A DNA stretch of 12,731 bases from Actinomycetota bacterium (lineage in GTDB: Bacteria > Actinomycetota > Geothermincolia > Fen-727 > Anoxymicrobiaceae), in the NCBI GenBank assembly GCA_018894655.1, contig JAHIPE010000002.1:1-12731 (forward strand), written 5' to 3'. This document shows, piece after piece, positions 6,610-12,731 of the stretch. The translations under genes and the position numbers were made by a program. The stretch's first letter is position 1, and the number at the start of each line of letters is the position of its first letter. The notes under the pieces are model-generated. The model did no database searches. It was not told the origin of the DNA and was given only the letters and a program-made list of their open reading frames with translations.

Positions 6610-7584
6610 CTACCCGTACACCTCCAGCATCTTCGAAGCGGCCTCCCTGACCAGTTTCCTGAGCTTCTTCGGTGACTCTATCCGGAGCCGGTCGCCGAAC
6701 CTGATGAGGTACCTCGAGAGCCACGACAGGTTCCTTGTCCTGAGAACGACCGTCAGCGTCCCGTCGTCTTGCTCGGTGAACGTGGCGGCGGGCCACTCCT
6801 CCAGCAGGCGGCGGCCCTCCCTGCCGGAAAACCGGAGCTTCACGTAATGCGCGTTCCTGCCGGGCTTTAACTCCCCCACCAGTTCGGGCATCTCCAGCCC
6901 GTCGTCACTCCTCCCGTCACCGGTGGGATCAATCATCTCGACGGAGATTATCCTGTCCAGCCTGAACAGCCGCCTGCCCTCCACCCGGCGGCACCACGCC
7001 AGCAGGTACCAGTGCCCATACGAGGTGACCAGGGACAGCGGCTCGACATCCCGGCTTGTCACGTCACCACGGGAGAAGCTGTAGTACTCGAGCCGGAGGT
7101 CCTTCCCTCTCTCGAGGCCTTCTTCTATTACCTCCCACCACCTGCCGGGATTGGCGCCGAGCTTCACGTCTATATGTCGCGCTATCTCCTCGGCTGAGCC
7201 CCGGCCCTGCCCGGGAACAACATCCCCCACCTTCTTCAGAGCGGAACCCGCCGGGCTACCCGGCTCGAAGAACCCGGCGCCAACCAGCGCCTCGCCGGCC
7301 ACCAGGAGGGCCAGCGCCTCGTCCGTGGTTATGGTCAGGGGCCTGCTGAAGAAATCGGCCATGCTCAAGTAGACCCGGTCGTCGAGGATTCGCCGGTCTA
7401 TCAGGTCGCCCGGGCCGTAGTCCGGCAAGCCGCAAAGGAAGAGAACGTCCAGGTCGGCCAGGATCTCCTCCCTGCCGGCGCCCAGGGCATCGCAGAGCTC
7501 TTCCATGGACGCCCCCTCCTCCCGCAGGATGAGCGGCACCATCAGGAGTATGCGATTGAGCCGGCTGCCTATCTTGTTAAGCAT
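6610..7584 (-). CDS. pafC: PafC-like WYL-domain transcriptional regulator
   Basis: The ATG at 7584 gives 324 aa. Features follow actinobacterial PafC: a short N-terminal helix-turn-helix region (about 1-55) continuing into LDVLFLCGLPDYGPGDLID (about 46-64), then RPLTITTDEALALLVAGEAL, a WYL domain with the motif GHWYLLAW (WYL at about 192-194) and RLFRLDRI, and a C-terminal WCX-type extension. PafB and PafC act together as a DNA-damage transcription activator in mycobacteria, with the WYL domains sensing a nucleic-acid signal (established there). The start overlaps the pafB-like stop by 8 bases and has GGAGG just upstream; the frame's longer in-frame extension into the upstream gene is rejected. 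No proteasome gene is in view, so the symbol rests on sequence resemblance and pairing. Confidence 0.82.
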   Translation of the reverse strand: MLNKIGSRLNRILLMVPLILREEGASMEELCDALGAGREEILADLDVLFLCGLPDYGPGDLIDRRILDDRVYLSMADFFSRPLTITTDEALALLVAGEALVGAGFFEPGSPAGSALKKVGDVVPGQGRGSAEEIARHIDVKLGANPGRWWEVIEEGLERGKDLRLEYYSFSRGDVTSRDVEPLSLVTSYGHWYLLAWCRRVEGRRLFRLDRIISVEMIDPTGDGRSDDGLEMPELVGELKPGRNAHYVKLRFSGREGRRLLEEWPAATFTEQDDGTLTVVLRTRNLSWLSRYLIRFGDRLRIESPKKLRKLVREAASKMLEVYG

Positions 7585-8566
7585 TTCCCTCCACAGCCTC
7601 GAGCGCCCCCCGAATACGTTCGACTGCGAGGTCCACCAGCCCGGGGGGGGAGAGTATCCTCGCGCCGGCGCCGAACTCAAGGATCCAGTCCACGAACTCC
7701 TCGGGATCCTCCACCACGTAGGTTACATCCACCGAGCCGTCCTCGCGCCGTCGGCTACCTTCGACCCGCGCCCCGCCGCCGGAGAAGCCGTACGCCAGGC
7801 GCGGCTCGAACCTCACCCGTGCCGTCCCCCCCGTCCCCCCCGGCCACTCCCAGCGCGTTTCGCTGCGAAGGTCGAACGAGTCAGGCACCTCGAAGTCCGG
7901 CTTGTGCGGTTTCTTCCTGTTGACCTCGATGGGGGACGTCACCCGGTCCAGCTTGAACGACCGTACCTCTCGTCGCAGGTGGCATCGGCCCACCAGGTAC
8001 CATGACCCGCGCCGGTTGAACAGGCCGTAAGGTGACACCTCCCTCTGGACCGGCTCGCTCGAGCCCATCGAACGATAGGAGAACCTGAGGTCCTTGTGCC
8101 CGGTGAGCCCATCGAGTATGGCGTTGAGCAACCGCCGGTCGCGCGGCACGCCCACCCAGTGGACGTGAGGTACCGCGTCAGCGTCAACGCCGCCCTCCAC
8201 GTCGAAGGCGAACTTGAGGAGCGCCGAATGCGCCGGCCCGCTGAACGGGGTACCCGTGCCGAGAAACAGCCGTGACACCATGGTGAGGGCGACCCTCTCG
8301 GCGGGGGATAGCTCCAGGTGGGGCAGGTAGTATTCGTCGCGGGGAATCGTGTACCCGGTCTCACCCTCAGGCTCCAACGTCTCGGCTCTCACCTCGATGC
8401 CCATCTCGCGGAGCTCGTCCTTGTCCCGCTCGAACATGCGATGGAGCGCGGGCCCCTTGCTGGAAACGTCCGCGTACACCGTCCGGCATAACCGCCCGAA
8501 CGTGACCGGCCGGCCCGATTCCAGAAGGTACGCTGTCAGGTTGATAAGGCGTTCGATCTTCTCCAC
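7577..8566 (-). CDS. pafB: PafB-like WYL-domain transcriptional regulator
   Basis: A GTG start at 8566 gives 329 aa beginning VEKIERLINLTAYLLESGRP. The N-terminal winged helix contains LHRMFERDKDELREMGI (about 41-57), a hallmark of PafB. The WYL domain has GSWYLVGRCH (WYL at about 189-191) and FKLDRV, then a WCX-like C-terminal domain ending in RIRGALEAVEGNA. It is probably the first gene of a two-gene operon with the PafC-like gene, the two forming a heterodimer. The GTG is preferred because AAGGGG lies seven bases upstream and the protein then starts like its family; a TTG ten codons further up (8596) is the alternative. The gene lies 122 bases after the acyl-CoA dehydrogenase stop, a spacer rich in inverted repeats. 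Confidence 0.82.
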   Translation of the reverse strand: MEKIERLINLTAYLLESGRPVTFGRLCRTVYADVSSKGPALHRMFERDKDELREMGIEVRAETLEPEGETGYTIPRDEYYLPHLELSPAERVALTMVSRLFLGTGTPFSGPAHSALLKFAFDVEGGVDADAVPHVHWVGVPRDRRLLNAILDGLTGHKDLRFSYRSMGSSEPVQREVSPYGLFNRRGSWYLVGRCHLRREVRSFKLDRVTSPIEVNRKKPHKPDFEVPDSFDLRSETRWEWPGGTGGTARVRFEPRLAYGFSGGGARVEGSRRREDGSVDVTYVVEDPEEFVDWILEFGAGARILSPPGLVDLAVERIRGALEAVEGNA

Positions 8567-8596
8567 GTTGCCACCCCTTGGCGCCGGTTCACCCAA

Positions 8597-8613
8597 CTCC
8601 GCCCGAGGCGGAG
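8597..8613. repeat. GC-rich inverted repeat in the pafB leader
   Basis: CTCCGCC (8597-8603) and GGCGGAG (8607-8613) are perfect complements around a 3-base loop. The element lies 31-47 bases upstream of the pafB-like GTG, so on the minus-strand transcript it would form a short stable hairpin in the 5' leader, or serve as a protein-binding site in the DNA. No function is shown. Confidence 0.5.
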
Positions 8614-8622
8614 CTCTACCTG

Positions 8623-8637
8623 AATAAAAGGTTTATT
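8623..8637. repeat. A+T-rich inverted repeat upstream of pafB (possible operator or promoter part)
   Basis: AATAAA (8623-8628) and TTTATT (8632-8637) are complementary around AGG. It is the only A+T-rich patch in this spacer and stands 57-71 bases before the pafB-like start, a place where a promoter or an autoregulatory operator would be expected. No clean -35/-10 pair can be read, so the assignment is tentative. Confidence 0.35.
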
Positions 8638-8644
8638 GCCGGTC

Positions 8645-8675
8645 CTCTCGCGGGAGAGCCGGCCGGCCGGCTCTC
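8645..8675 (-). terminator. perfect 22-bp palindrome and overlapping alternative hairpin after the acyl-CoA dehydrogenase gene
   Basis: GAGAGCCGGCC and its complement form an uninterrupted 22-bp palindrome at 8654-8675, starting 13 bases after the dehydrogenase stop. An adjacent arm CTCTC (8645-8649) can pair instead with GAGAG (8654-8658) around GCGG, so two mutually exclusive stems are possible. Position suggests termination of the leftward lipid operon before pafB. There is no downstream run of T, so a classic intrinsic terminator is not proven; a DNA-binding site is the other reading. Confidence 0.45.
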
Positions 8676-8688
8676 AGCCACTGTTCCT

Positions 8689-9840
8689 CTAATTACCCAG
8701 CAACAGGCGCCCTATGATCCAGCGCTGGATCTCGGAGGTCCCCCCTCCCAGAGTTCCCAGCTTGGCGTCGCGGATGGCCCTCTCCACCGGGTAATCCTTG
8801 GTGTACCCATAACCGCCGAAGACCTGGGTCGCCTGGTCGGCGGCCAGCAACCCGACCTCGGAGACGTACAGCTTGGCGAGGGAGGCCATCATCGGGTCCA
8901 TTATCTCCTGGTCCTTGTTCCAGGCCACCTTATAGACGATAAGGCGGGAGGTCTCCAGCCACATCTTCATGTCGGCAAGCTTGAACTGCATCGCCTGGAA
9001 CTTGCCTATCGGCCGCCCGAACTGGTGGCGCTCCTTGCAGTACTTGACGCACTCCTCGAGCTGCCGCTCCATGCCCCCCACCCCGGCGGCGAGCAGCAAC
9101 GACCTCTCCCACTCCAGGGTGGTCAGGGCGACGCCCATGAAGCCCTCGTTCTCCTCGCCCAGGAGGTTCTCGGCCGGGACCTCGCAGTCTTCGAGTATGA
9201 GCTCGGAGGTGGGCGACGAGCGGTGCCCCATCTTGAAGATCTCCTTGCCCACGGAGAACCCGGGGAAGTCCTTCTCAACTATGAAACCGCTTATCCCACC
9301 CGGCCCCTTCTCCTTGTCGGTGACAGCGAGAATCACGAAGACGTCCCCGATAGGCCCGTTGGTGATGAACGTCTTGGTGCCGTTGAGGACGTAGTACCCG
9401 TCCTTCTTCTCAGCCGTCATCTTGATGCCGGCCGCGTCGCTTCCCGCCTCGGGCTCGGTCAGGCCCAGGCCGGTGATCCACTCGCCGCTGGTCAGCTTGG
9501 GCAGGTACTTCTTCTTCTGATCCTCGGTTCCCAGCTTCCAGATGGGGACGGTCCCTATAGCGACATGAGCCCCCCAGGATAGGCAGAACCCCATGTCGCT
9601 CCCTCCGTAACCCAGGGCCTCCCCGGCTATACAGGTGTCGAACACGCTGGCGTCGCTCCCACCGTACTCCTCGGGGAACGGGAGCCCCATCAACCCGAAC
9701 CGAGCGGCCTTGTCCCATACGTCGCGGTCGAACCGGGACTCCTCGTCCCGCTCGGCGACGCCGGGGAGTATCTCTTTCTCTGCGAACTCCACCACCTGCT
9801 GCTTGAAAAGCTTCTGTTCCTCGGTCAAGCCAAAATCCAT
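8689..9840 (-). CDS. acyl-CoA dehydrogenase
   Basis: This 383-aa flavoenzyme is full length for the family. Order of marks: MDFGLTEEQKLF N-terminal helix, GLTEPEAGSD (about 126-135, FAD/substrate loop), YVLNGTKTFITNG (150-162), then the C-terminal four-helix part with RHQFGRPIGKFQAMQFKLADM and QVFGGYGYTKDYPVERAIRDAK. The usual medium/short-chain catalytic Glu of the YEGTSEIQ loop is Gly366 here (GGGTSEIQ), but Glu245 in LEWERSLLL sits where isovaleryl-CoA and long-chain dehydrogenases keep theirs, so the enzyme should be active with a branched or longer acyl-CoA; this is inference. It oxidises acyl-CoA to enoyl-CoA, normally passing electrons to ETF. GGGAGG seven bases before the ATG supports the start. 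It follows the DUF35 gene after 68 bases and is probably the last gene of the CoA cluster. Confidence 0.93.
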   Translation of the reverse strand: MDFGLTEEQKLFKQQVVEFAEKEILPGVAERDEESRFDRDVWDKAARFGLMGLPFPEEYGGSDASVFDTCIAGEALGYGGSDMGFCLSWGAHVAIGTVPIWKLGTEDQKKKYLPKLTSGEWITGLGLTEPEAGSDAAGIKMTAEKKDGYYVLNGTKTFITNGPIGDVFVILAVTDKEKGPGGISGFIVEKDFPGFSVGKEIFKMGHRSSPTSELILEDCEVPAENLLGEENEGFMGVALTTLEWERSLLLAAGVGGMERQLEECVKYCKERHQFGRPIGKFQAMQFKLADMKMWLETSRLIVYKVAWNKDQEIMDPMMASLAKLYVSEVGLLAADQATQVFGGYGYTKDYPVERAIRDAKLGTLGGGTSEIQRWIIGRLLLGN

Positions 9841-9908
9841 CTCTAACCTCCCTTGCTCCTACAACCCTGAGAATACTTCACGACAAAACAACACATATTT
9901 CTATCACG

Positions 9909-10391
9909 TTACTCGTCGGGAATAAAGTAGAAGTCGCGTATCCTGCCGGTCCTCTCCTCGGACGGTAAGAACTCGGCGTGTACCGGCATTCCCACGTGAA
10001 GGTCCTCGAACTCCACCGGCCTGAGCATTACCACCACCGGGTAACGCGCCCCGTCCAGATGCACGCCTCCCTGGAAGAACGGCACCTCCTTCTGGATGTC
10101 AGAGAGCGATATCTCCACCCTGCTACACAGCGTCAGCTTCCCCTTCCCGCTCATCTCGACCCATTCGCAGTCCACGTAGCAATCCTTGCACCAGGAGCGC
10201 GGCCAGCAGTAGACCGAGCCGCAGTTCGGGCATCTTGTCCCCATGAGCCGGGCGTTCTCCTTGAGCTCGATGTAAAAGCGGGAGAGCTCTCCCGCGGAAA
10301 CCCGGAAGTCCACCTTCCAGCGGTCCGGTATTACCGCGAAGCCGTCCTGCACCTTTATGGGCACGAAGCGGGGGTCCCTGTCATCCGCCAT
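9909..10391 (-). CDS. DUF35 zinc-ribbon/OB-fold protein, thiolase partner
   Basis: The ATG at 10391 gives 160 aa. A zinc ribbon has Cys54, Cys57, Cys68 and Cys71 (RCPNCG...WCKDC), preceded by helices (LSRFYIELKENARLMGTRC), and an OB-fold follows (about 75-150). This is the DUF35 family (ChsH2-type and archaeal homologues), small proteins that bind thiolase-fold enzymes and help bind the CoA moiety or channel acyl-CoA. The preceding thiolase gene ends within a few bases, and a GTG at 10400 would overlap the thiolase stop by 4 bases; the ATG nine bases later is preferred for its GGAGG spacing, though GTG is possible. The gene pair is expected to make a complex. Confidence 0.88.
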   Translation of the reverse strand: MADDRDPRFVPIKVQDGFAVIPDRWKVDFRVSAGELSRFYIELKENARLMGTRCPNCGSVYCWPRSWCKDCYVDCEWVEMSGKGKLTLCSRVEISLSDIQKEVPFFQGGVHLDGARYPVVVMLRPVEFEDLHVGMPVHAEFLPSEERTGRIRDFYFIPDE

Positions 10392-10396
10392 CCCTA

Positions 10397-11575
10397 TCAC
10401 CCCTCCACCACTATGCTCACCGAGTAGGCGCCCCTGGCGCCGCCCATGCTCTGGGCCAGGCCTCGGGTAACGTGCGGGACCTGCCGGGCTCCCGCCTCTC
10501 CGCGTATCTGCCTTACTATCTCAACTACCTGGTACACACCGGTGGCCCCTATGGCGTGCTCTCCCCCGATCAGGCCTCCCGAGGGGTTCACCGGGTTGCT
10601 GCCCCCCATGTCGGCTCGCCCGTCGGTCAGGAATTGCACCCCTTCACCCCAGCCGCACAGGCCGAACTCCTCGTAGAGGCAGATCTCTACCCCCGAGAAC
10701 GAGTCGTAAACCTCGGCGACCTGTATCGCCGACCCGGGATCGGCTACCCCGGCCATCTCGTACGCCTCCAGGGCCGAAGCCCTTACCGCCGGAAACAGTG
10801 ACTTGCCGGCATCATCGCGCTCCGCCTGCCTCCCCGACTCGGTGCTCGCCCCCACGCCGGTTATCCACACCGGGTCGGAGGAAAACCTTCCCACCGCCTT
10901 CTCGCTGGCCAGGATTATGGTGGCCGCCCCCTCGCTGTTCAGGCAGTGGTCCAGTATCTTCAGGGGATAGATGATAAGGGGACTCCCCAGGACGTCCTCT
11001 ACTGTTACCTCCATCGGGGACTGGGCGTCGGGGTTGTTCCGCGCATTGCCCTTGTTCTTCACCACCACGCGGGCCATGTCCTCCTCGGTGGTTCCGTAGT
11101 TCTCCATGTGCCAGAGGATCGCGCCCCCGTAGGACCCGGCGGGGGATGCCCCCAGGGACGCCTCGAAGAACGGGTCGGCCGCGTACGTTATCGACTTGAC
11201 CATATCGAAGACGTTGGCCACGTCGCCGACCTTCTCCACCCCTACGACCATGACCACATCGTGCATACCGCTGGCCACCTCCGCCACCGCGGCCCTAACC
11301 GCGTATCCGCCGGTGGCCCCCCCGCAGGTTATCCGCGAGCCGGGCTTGCGCGCCAGCCCCAGTTGATAATGGATGTGCAGGTCCGGCATCGCGCAGTGCT
11401 CGAAAAAGTCGTTGTATATGGCGTAGACGGTGCTACCTATGTCCTCTTTCGTGGCCCCCGCGTCCTCGAGCGCCGCCTTCACCGACTCGTAGGCGAGCCG
11501 GGGGAACGTCTTGTCGATGTGGCGCGCCTTGAACGGGGTGTTACCGACCCCCATCACCGCTACCCTGTCGTTCAT
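10397..11575 (-). CDS. thiolase-fold enzyme (SCP-x/lipid-transfer type acyl-CoA thiolase or aldolase subunit)
   Basis: The product is 392 aa, full length. Cys84 in ITCGGATGG is at the nucleophile position, and His340 in NPSGGLIGGEHAIGATG at the second active-site position. The third thiolase motif, CxG near the C-terminus, reads SMGG (Ser376) instead, so the acid/base Cys is missing. This pattern is seen in SCP-x-like proteins, which often pair with a DUF35 partner, as here. In archaeal and actinobacterial relatives such complexes act as thiolases or as retro-aldolases in steroid side-chain breakdown, so reaction direction and substrate stay open. ATG start is supported by GGAGGT five bases upstream (11581-11586). 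The upstream leader contains the tandem-repeat block. Confidence 0.88.
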   Translation of the reverse strand: MNDRVAVMGVGNTPFKARHIDKTFPRLAYESVKAALEDAGATKEDIGSTVYAIYNDFFEHCAMPDLHIHYQLGLARKPGSRITCGGATGGYAVRAAVAEVASGMHDVVMVVGVEKVGDVANVFDMVKSITYAADPFFEASLGASPAGSYGGAILWHMENYGTTEEDMARVVVKNKGNARNNPDAQSPMEVTVEDVLGSPLIIYPLKILDHCLNSEGAATIILASEKAVGRFSSDPVWITGVGASTESGRQAERDDAGKSLFPAVRASALEAYEMAGVADPGSAIQVAEVYDSFSGVEICLYEEFGLCGWGEGVQFLTDGRADMGGSNPVNPSGGLIGGEHAIGATGVYQVVEIVRQIRGEAGARQVPHVTRGLAQSMGGARGAYSVSIVVEG

Positions 11576-11620
11576 CTCAGACCTCCAGTATCATCATCAC
11601 GGCGTCCGGCAACTGGCCAG

Positions 11621-11839
11621 GGGCGGTTCTGATCCCCCACGCCTTGAGCCGCGTCTCTCCAGGCGCGGCCTTGGGCGCACTCAAGCAGGGGGCGGTTCCG
11701 ATCCCCCACGCCTTGAGCCGCGTCTCTCCAGGCGCGGCCTTGGGCGCACTCAAGCAGGGGGCGGTTCTGATCCCCCCACGCCTTGAGCCGCGTCTCTCCA
11801 GGCGCGGCCTCGGGCGCACTCAAGCAGGGGGCGGTTCCG
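11621..11839. repeat. three tandem 69/70-bp repeats with nested inverted repeats
   Basis: Three nearly identical units lie head to tail at 11621-11689, 11690-11758 and 11759-11828, followed by an 11-base start of a fourth unit (11829-11839). Units 1 and 2 differ at one base; unit 3 has one extra C and one further change. Each unit contains two nested inverted repeats: an outer CTTGAG/CTCAAG and an inner GCCGCG/CGCGGC, plus a GGGG/CCCC pair near its start. There are no unrelated spacers, so it is not CRISPR. It fills the 272-bp gap between the CoA ligase stop and the thiolase ribosome-binding site, which lies about 34 bases beyond. It may be a minisatellite, a structured leader RNA or a protein-binding array. 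Unit length is 23 codons, but the 70-bp unit breaks any common frame. Confidence 0.9.
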
Positions 11840-11847
11840 GTTATCAC

Positions 11848-12731
11848 TCACAGGTGGACCGGCCTGTTCTCGATTACGTAGTCCGCCTTGATACCGGTCC
11901 GCTCGAACAGGTCGAGCTCCAGCTTCTCCCGGTCGTGCTCTATCACGATCTCGTCCGGGGTCACCTCGGTGACCTTCTTTACGTTGGTCTTCACCTCGGA
12001 GACGACGCTCTGGGCCTGGTAGCCGTCATCGATCGCCAGGCGGACAACCAGCCTGTCCTTCGAGAACTCGTCGCCCTCCACCTCCTTGTCCAGCGTTACC
12101 TGGAACTGGTAGACGCCGGGGGTGTCACGGACGCTGGTGACCAGGTCCAGGAGGGCGACCCTGGTACCTTTGAGCTTGGTGAAGTCCTTTTTCGCACGCA
12201 TTATCGGTGGGTACATGATGGGGTAGGTCAGGCCGCAGTTGCCGCACCTCTCCCAGCGGACCCCGCCGGCGATCAGGTCGCCGGTGTAGTAGCGCAGGAA
12301 CGAGGTGCCTCGCCAGTCGATATGGCTGAACACCAGCACCCCCGGCTCGCCCTCGGGCACGTGCTCCCCCGTCTCGGGGTCCACCACCTCCCAGTAGAAG
12401 TACTTGGGATTGAGGTGTATCTGGCTTCTGTCGGTGCACTCGTAGAAAGCTATCTTCATCTCGGTCATGCCGTACCCCTGCACCAGGTGGAAGTCCTCCC
12501 GCCCCCCGGCGGCAAGCACCAACTCCTTGATGTGCCTGCGCAGGGAGTCGGTAAGCGGCTCGGCGGCGGTAAGCGCGATAAAGAGGGAGTTCAGGGGTTC
12601 GACCTCGCCGGCCTTGACCATCTCCACCGCCCTGCGGAGCCAGTACACCAGGTATGACGGGATAGCGATGATGGAGTCGAATCCGCCTTCGCTGAACAGT
12701 TGTATCTGCCTGTCGGTGGATATGACCGAGC
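11848..12731 (-). CDS. phenylacetate-CoA ligase (PaaK)-type acyl-CoA synthetase, C-terminal part (cut by window edge)
   Basis: The frame is open from the right edge to a TGA at 11848, giving 294 codons with no start in view; internal GTG/ATG codons are not real starts. The reading begins SVISTDRQIQLFSEGGFDSI in mid-protein. Motifs: FHLVQGYGMTEMKIAFYE, the adenylate-forming YGMTE core; VVDPETGEHVPEGEPGVLVFSHI; and RYYTGDLIAG, the Y-x-TGD motif that contacts AMP/ATP. A CGNCG pair and KLKG follow, and the C-terminal lobe ends ENRPVHL. Overall organisation is PaaK-like (aryl or acyl acid + ATP + CoA to acyl-CoA). Its substrate is not readable. It is most likely the upstream gene of the thiolase-DUF35-dehydrogenase cluster, separated from it by the tandem-repeat block. 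Confidence 0.85.
   Translation of the reverse strand, partial: SVISTDRQIQLFSEGGFDSIIAIPSYLVYWLRRAVEMVKAGEVEPLNSLFIALTAAEPLTDSLRRHIKELVLAAGGREDFHLVQGYGMTEMKIAFYECTDRSQIHLNPKYFYWEVVDPETGEHVPEGEPGVLVFSHIDWRGTSFLRYYTGDLIAGGVRWERCGNCGLTYPIMYPPIMRAKKDFTKLKGTRVALLDLVTSVRDTPGVYQFQVTLDKEVEGDEFSKDRLVVRLAIDDGYQAQSVVSEVKTNVKKVTEVTPDEIVIEHDREKLELDLFERTGIKADYVIENRPVHL

Noticed and set aside
7585..7680. 32-residue N-terminal extension of the PafC-like protein
   Set aside because: It overlaps the pafB-like coding end by over 100 bases and lacks family resemblance; the ATG at 7584 has GGAGG upstream and starts like PafC.
11621..11839. CRISPR array
   Set aside because: The units are contiguous and near identical with no variable spacers, and no cas gene is nearby.
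11572..11847. Small protein with 23-aa repeats encoded in the tandem-repeat block
   Set aside because: 69 bp is 23 codons, so several frames stay open by chance; the 70-bp third unit breaks the frame, no ribosome-binding site fits, and both strands give equally long frames.
11644..12657. 337-codon plus-strand frame through the repeats and opposite the CoA ligase
   Set aside because: It is antisense to a gene with clear adenylate-forming motifs and has low-complexity His/Leu/Val-rich content.

Overview
The window is GC-rich and densely coded, with mostly leftward (minus-strand) genes, 4-bp start/stop overlaps and GTG/TTG starts. A tandem pair of WYL regulators closely resembling actinobacterial PafB and PafC, next to a complete clostridial-order Rnf operon (C-D-G-E-A-B), points to an anaerobic or facultative, probably uncultured, lineage of Actinomycetota. 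That placement is inference; there is no rRNA gene here to confirm it.

Region 1 (1-4478, minus) is the rnfCDGEAB operon, running right to left, with rnfB cut by the left edge. It encodes the membrane-bound ferredoxin:NAD+ oxidoreductase that couples electron transfer to Na+ or H+ pumping. The Fe-S motifs in RnfC and RnfB, the paired membrane cysteines of RnfA and RnfE, and the covalent-FMN threonines of RnfG and RnfD are all visible.

Region 2 (4479-6096, plus) is transcribed divergently from rnfC across a 112-bp spacer. It holds apbE (FAD:protein FMN transferase, which would flavinylate RnfD and RnfG) and, directly abutting it, a small RseC/RnfX-like membrane protein with a CxxCxxC motif. 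Regions 1 and 2 therefore look like one functional unit: the Rnf pump, its maturation enzyme and an accessory redox protein.

Region 3 (6097-6609) has a free-standing 84-aa protein resembling domain 2 of EF-Tu, then a short stretch with a 10-bp direct repeat and a doubtful 40-codon frame on the minus strand.

Region 4 (6610-8688, minus) has the pafB-pafC-like WYL regulator pair, translationally coupled by an 8-bp overlap, preceded by a spacer with several inverted repeats, including a perfect 22-bp palindrome.

Region 5 (8689-12731, minus) is a CoA-ester metabolism cluster. In transcription order it reads: PaaK-type CoA ligase (partial, cut by the right edge), a block of three near-identical 69/70-bp tandem repeats, a thiolase-fold enzyme, its DUF35 zinc-ribbon/OB-fold partner, and an acyl-CoA dehydrogenase. 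Together they could activate, oxidise and cleave or condense an acyl or aromatic acid; the substrate cannot be read from the sequence.

No tRNA, rRNA, CRISPR array, intact insertion sequence or phage gene was seen. The least explained parts are the structured tandem repeats at 11621-11839 and the repeat/small-frame segment at 6487-6609.
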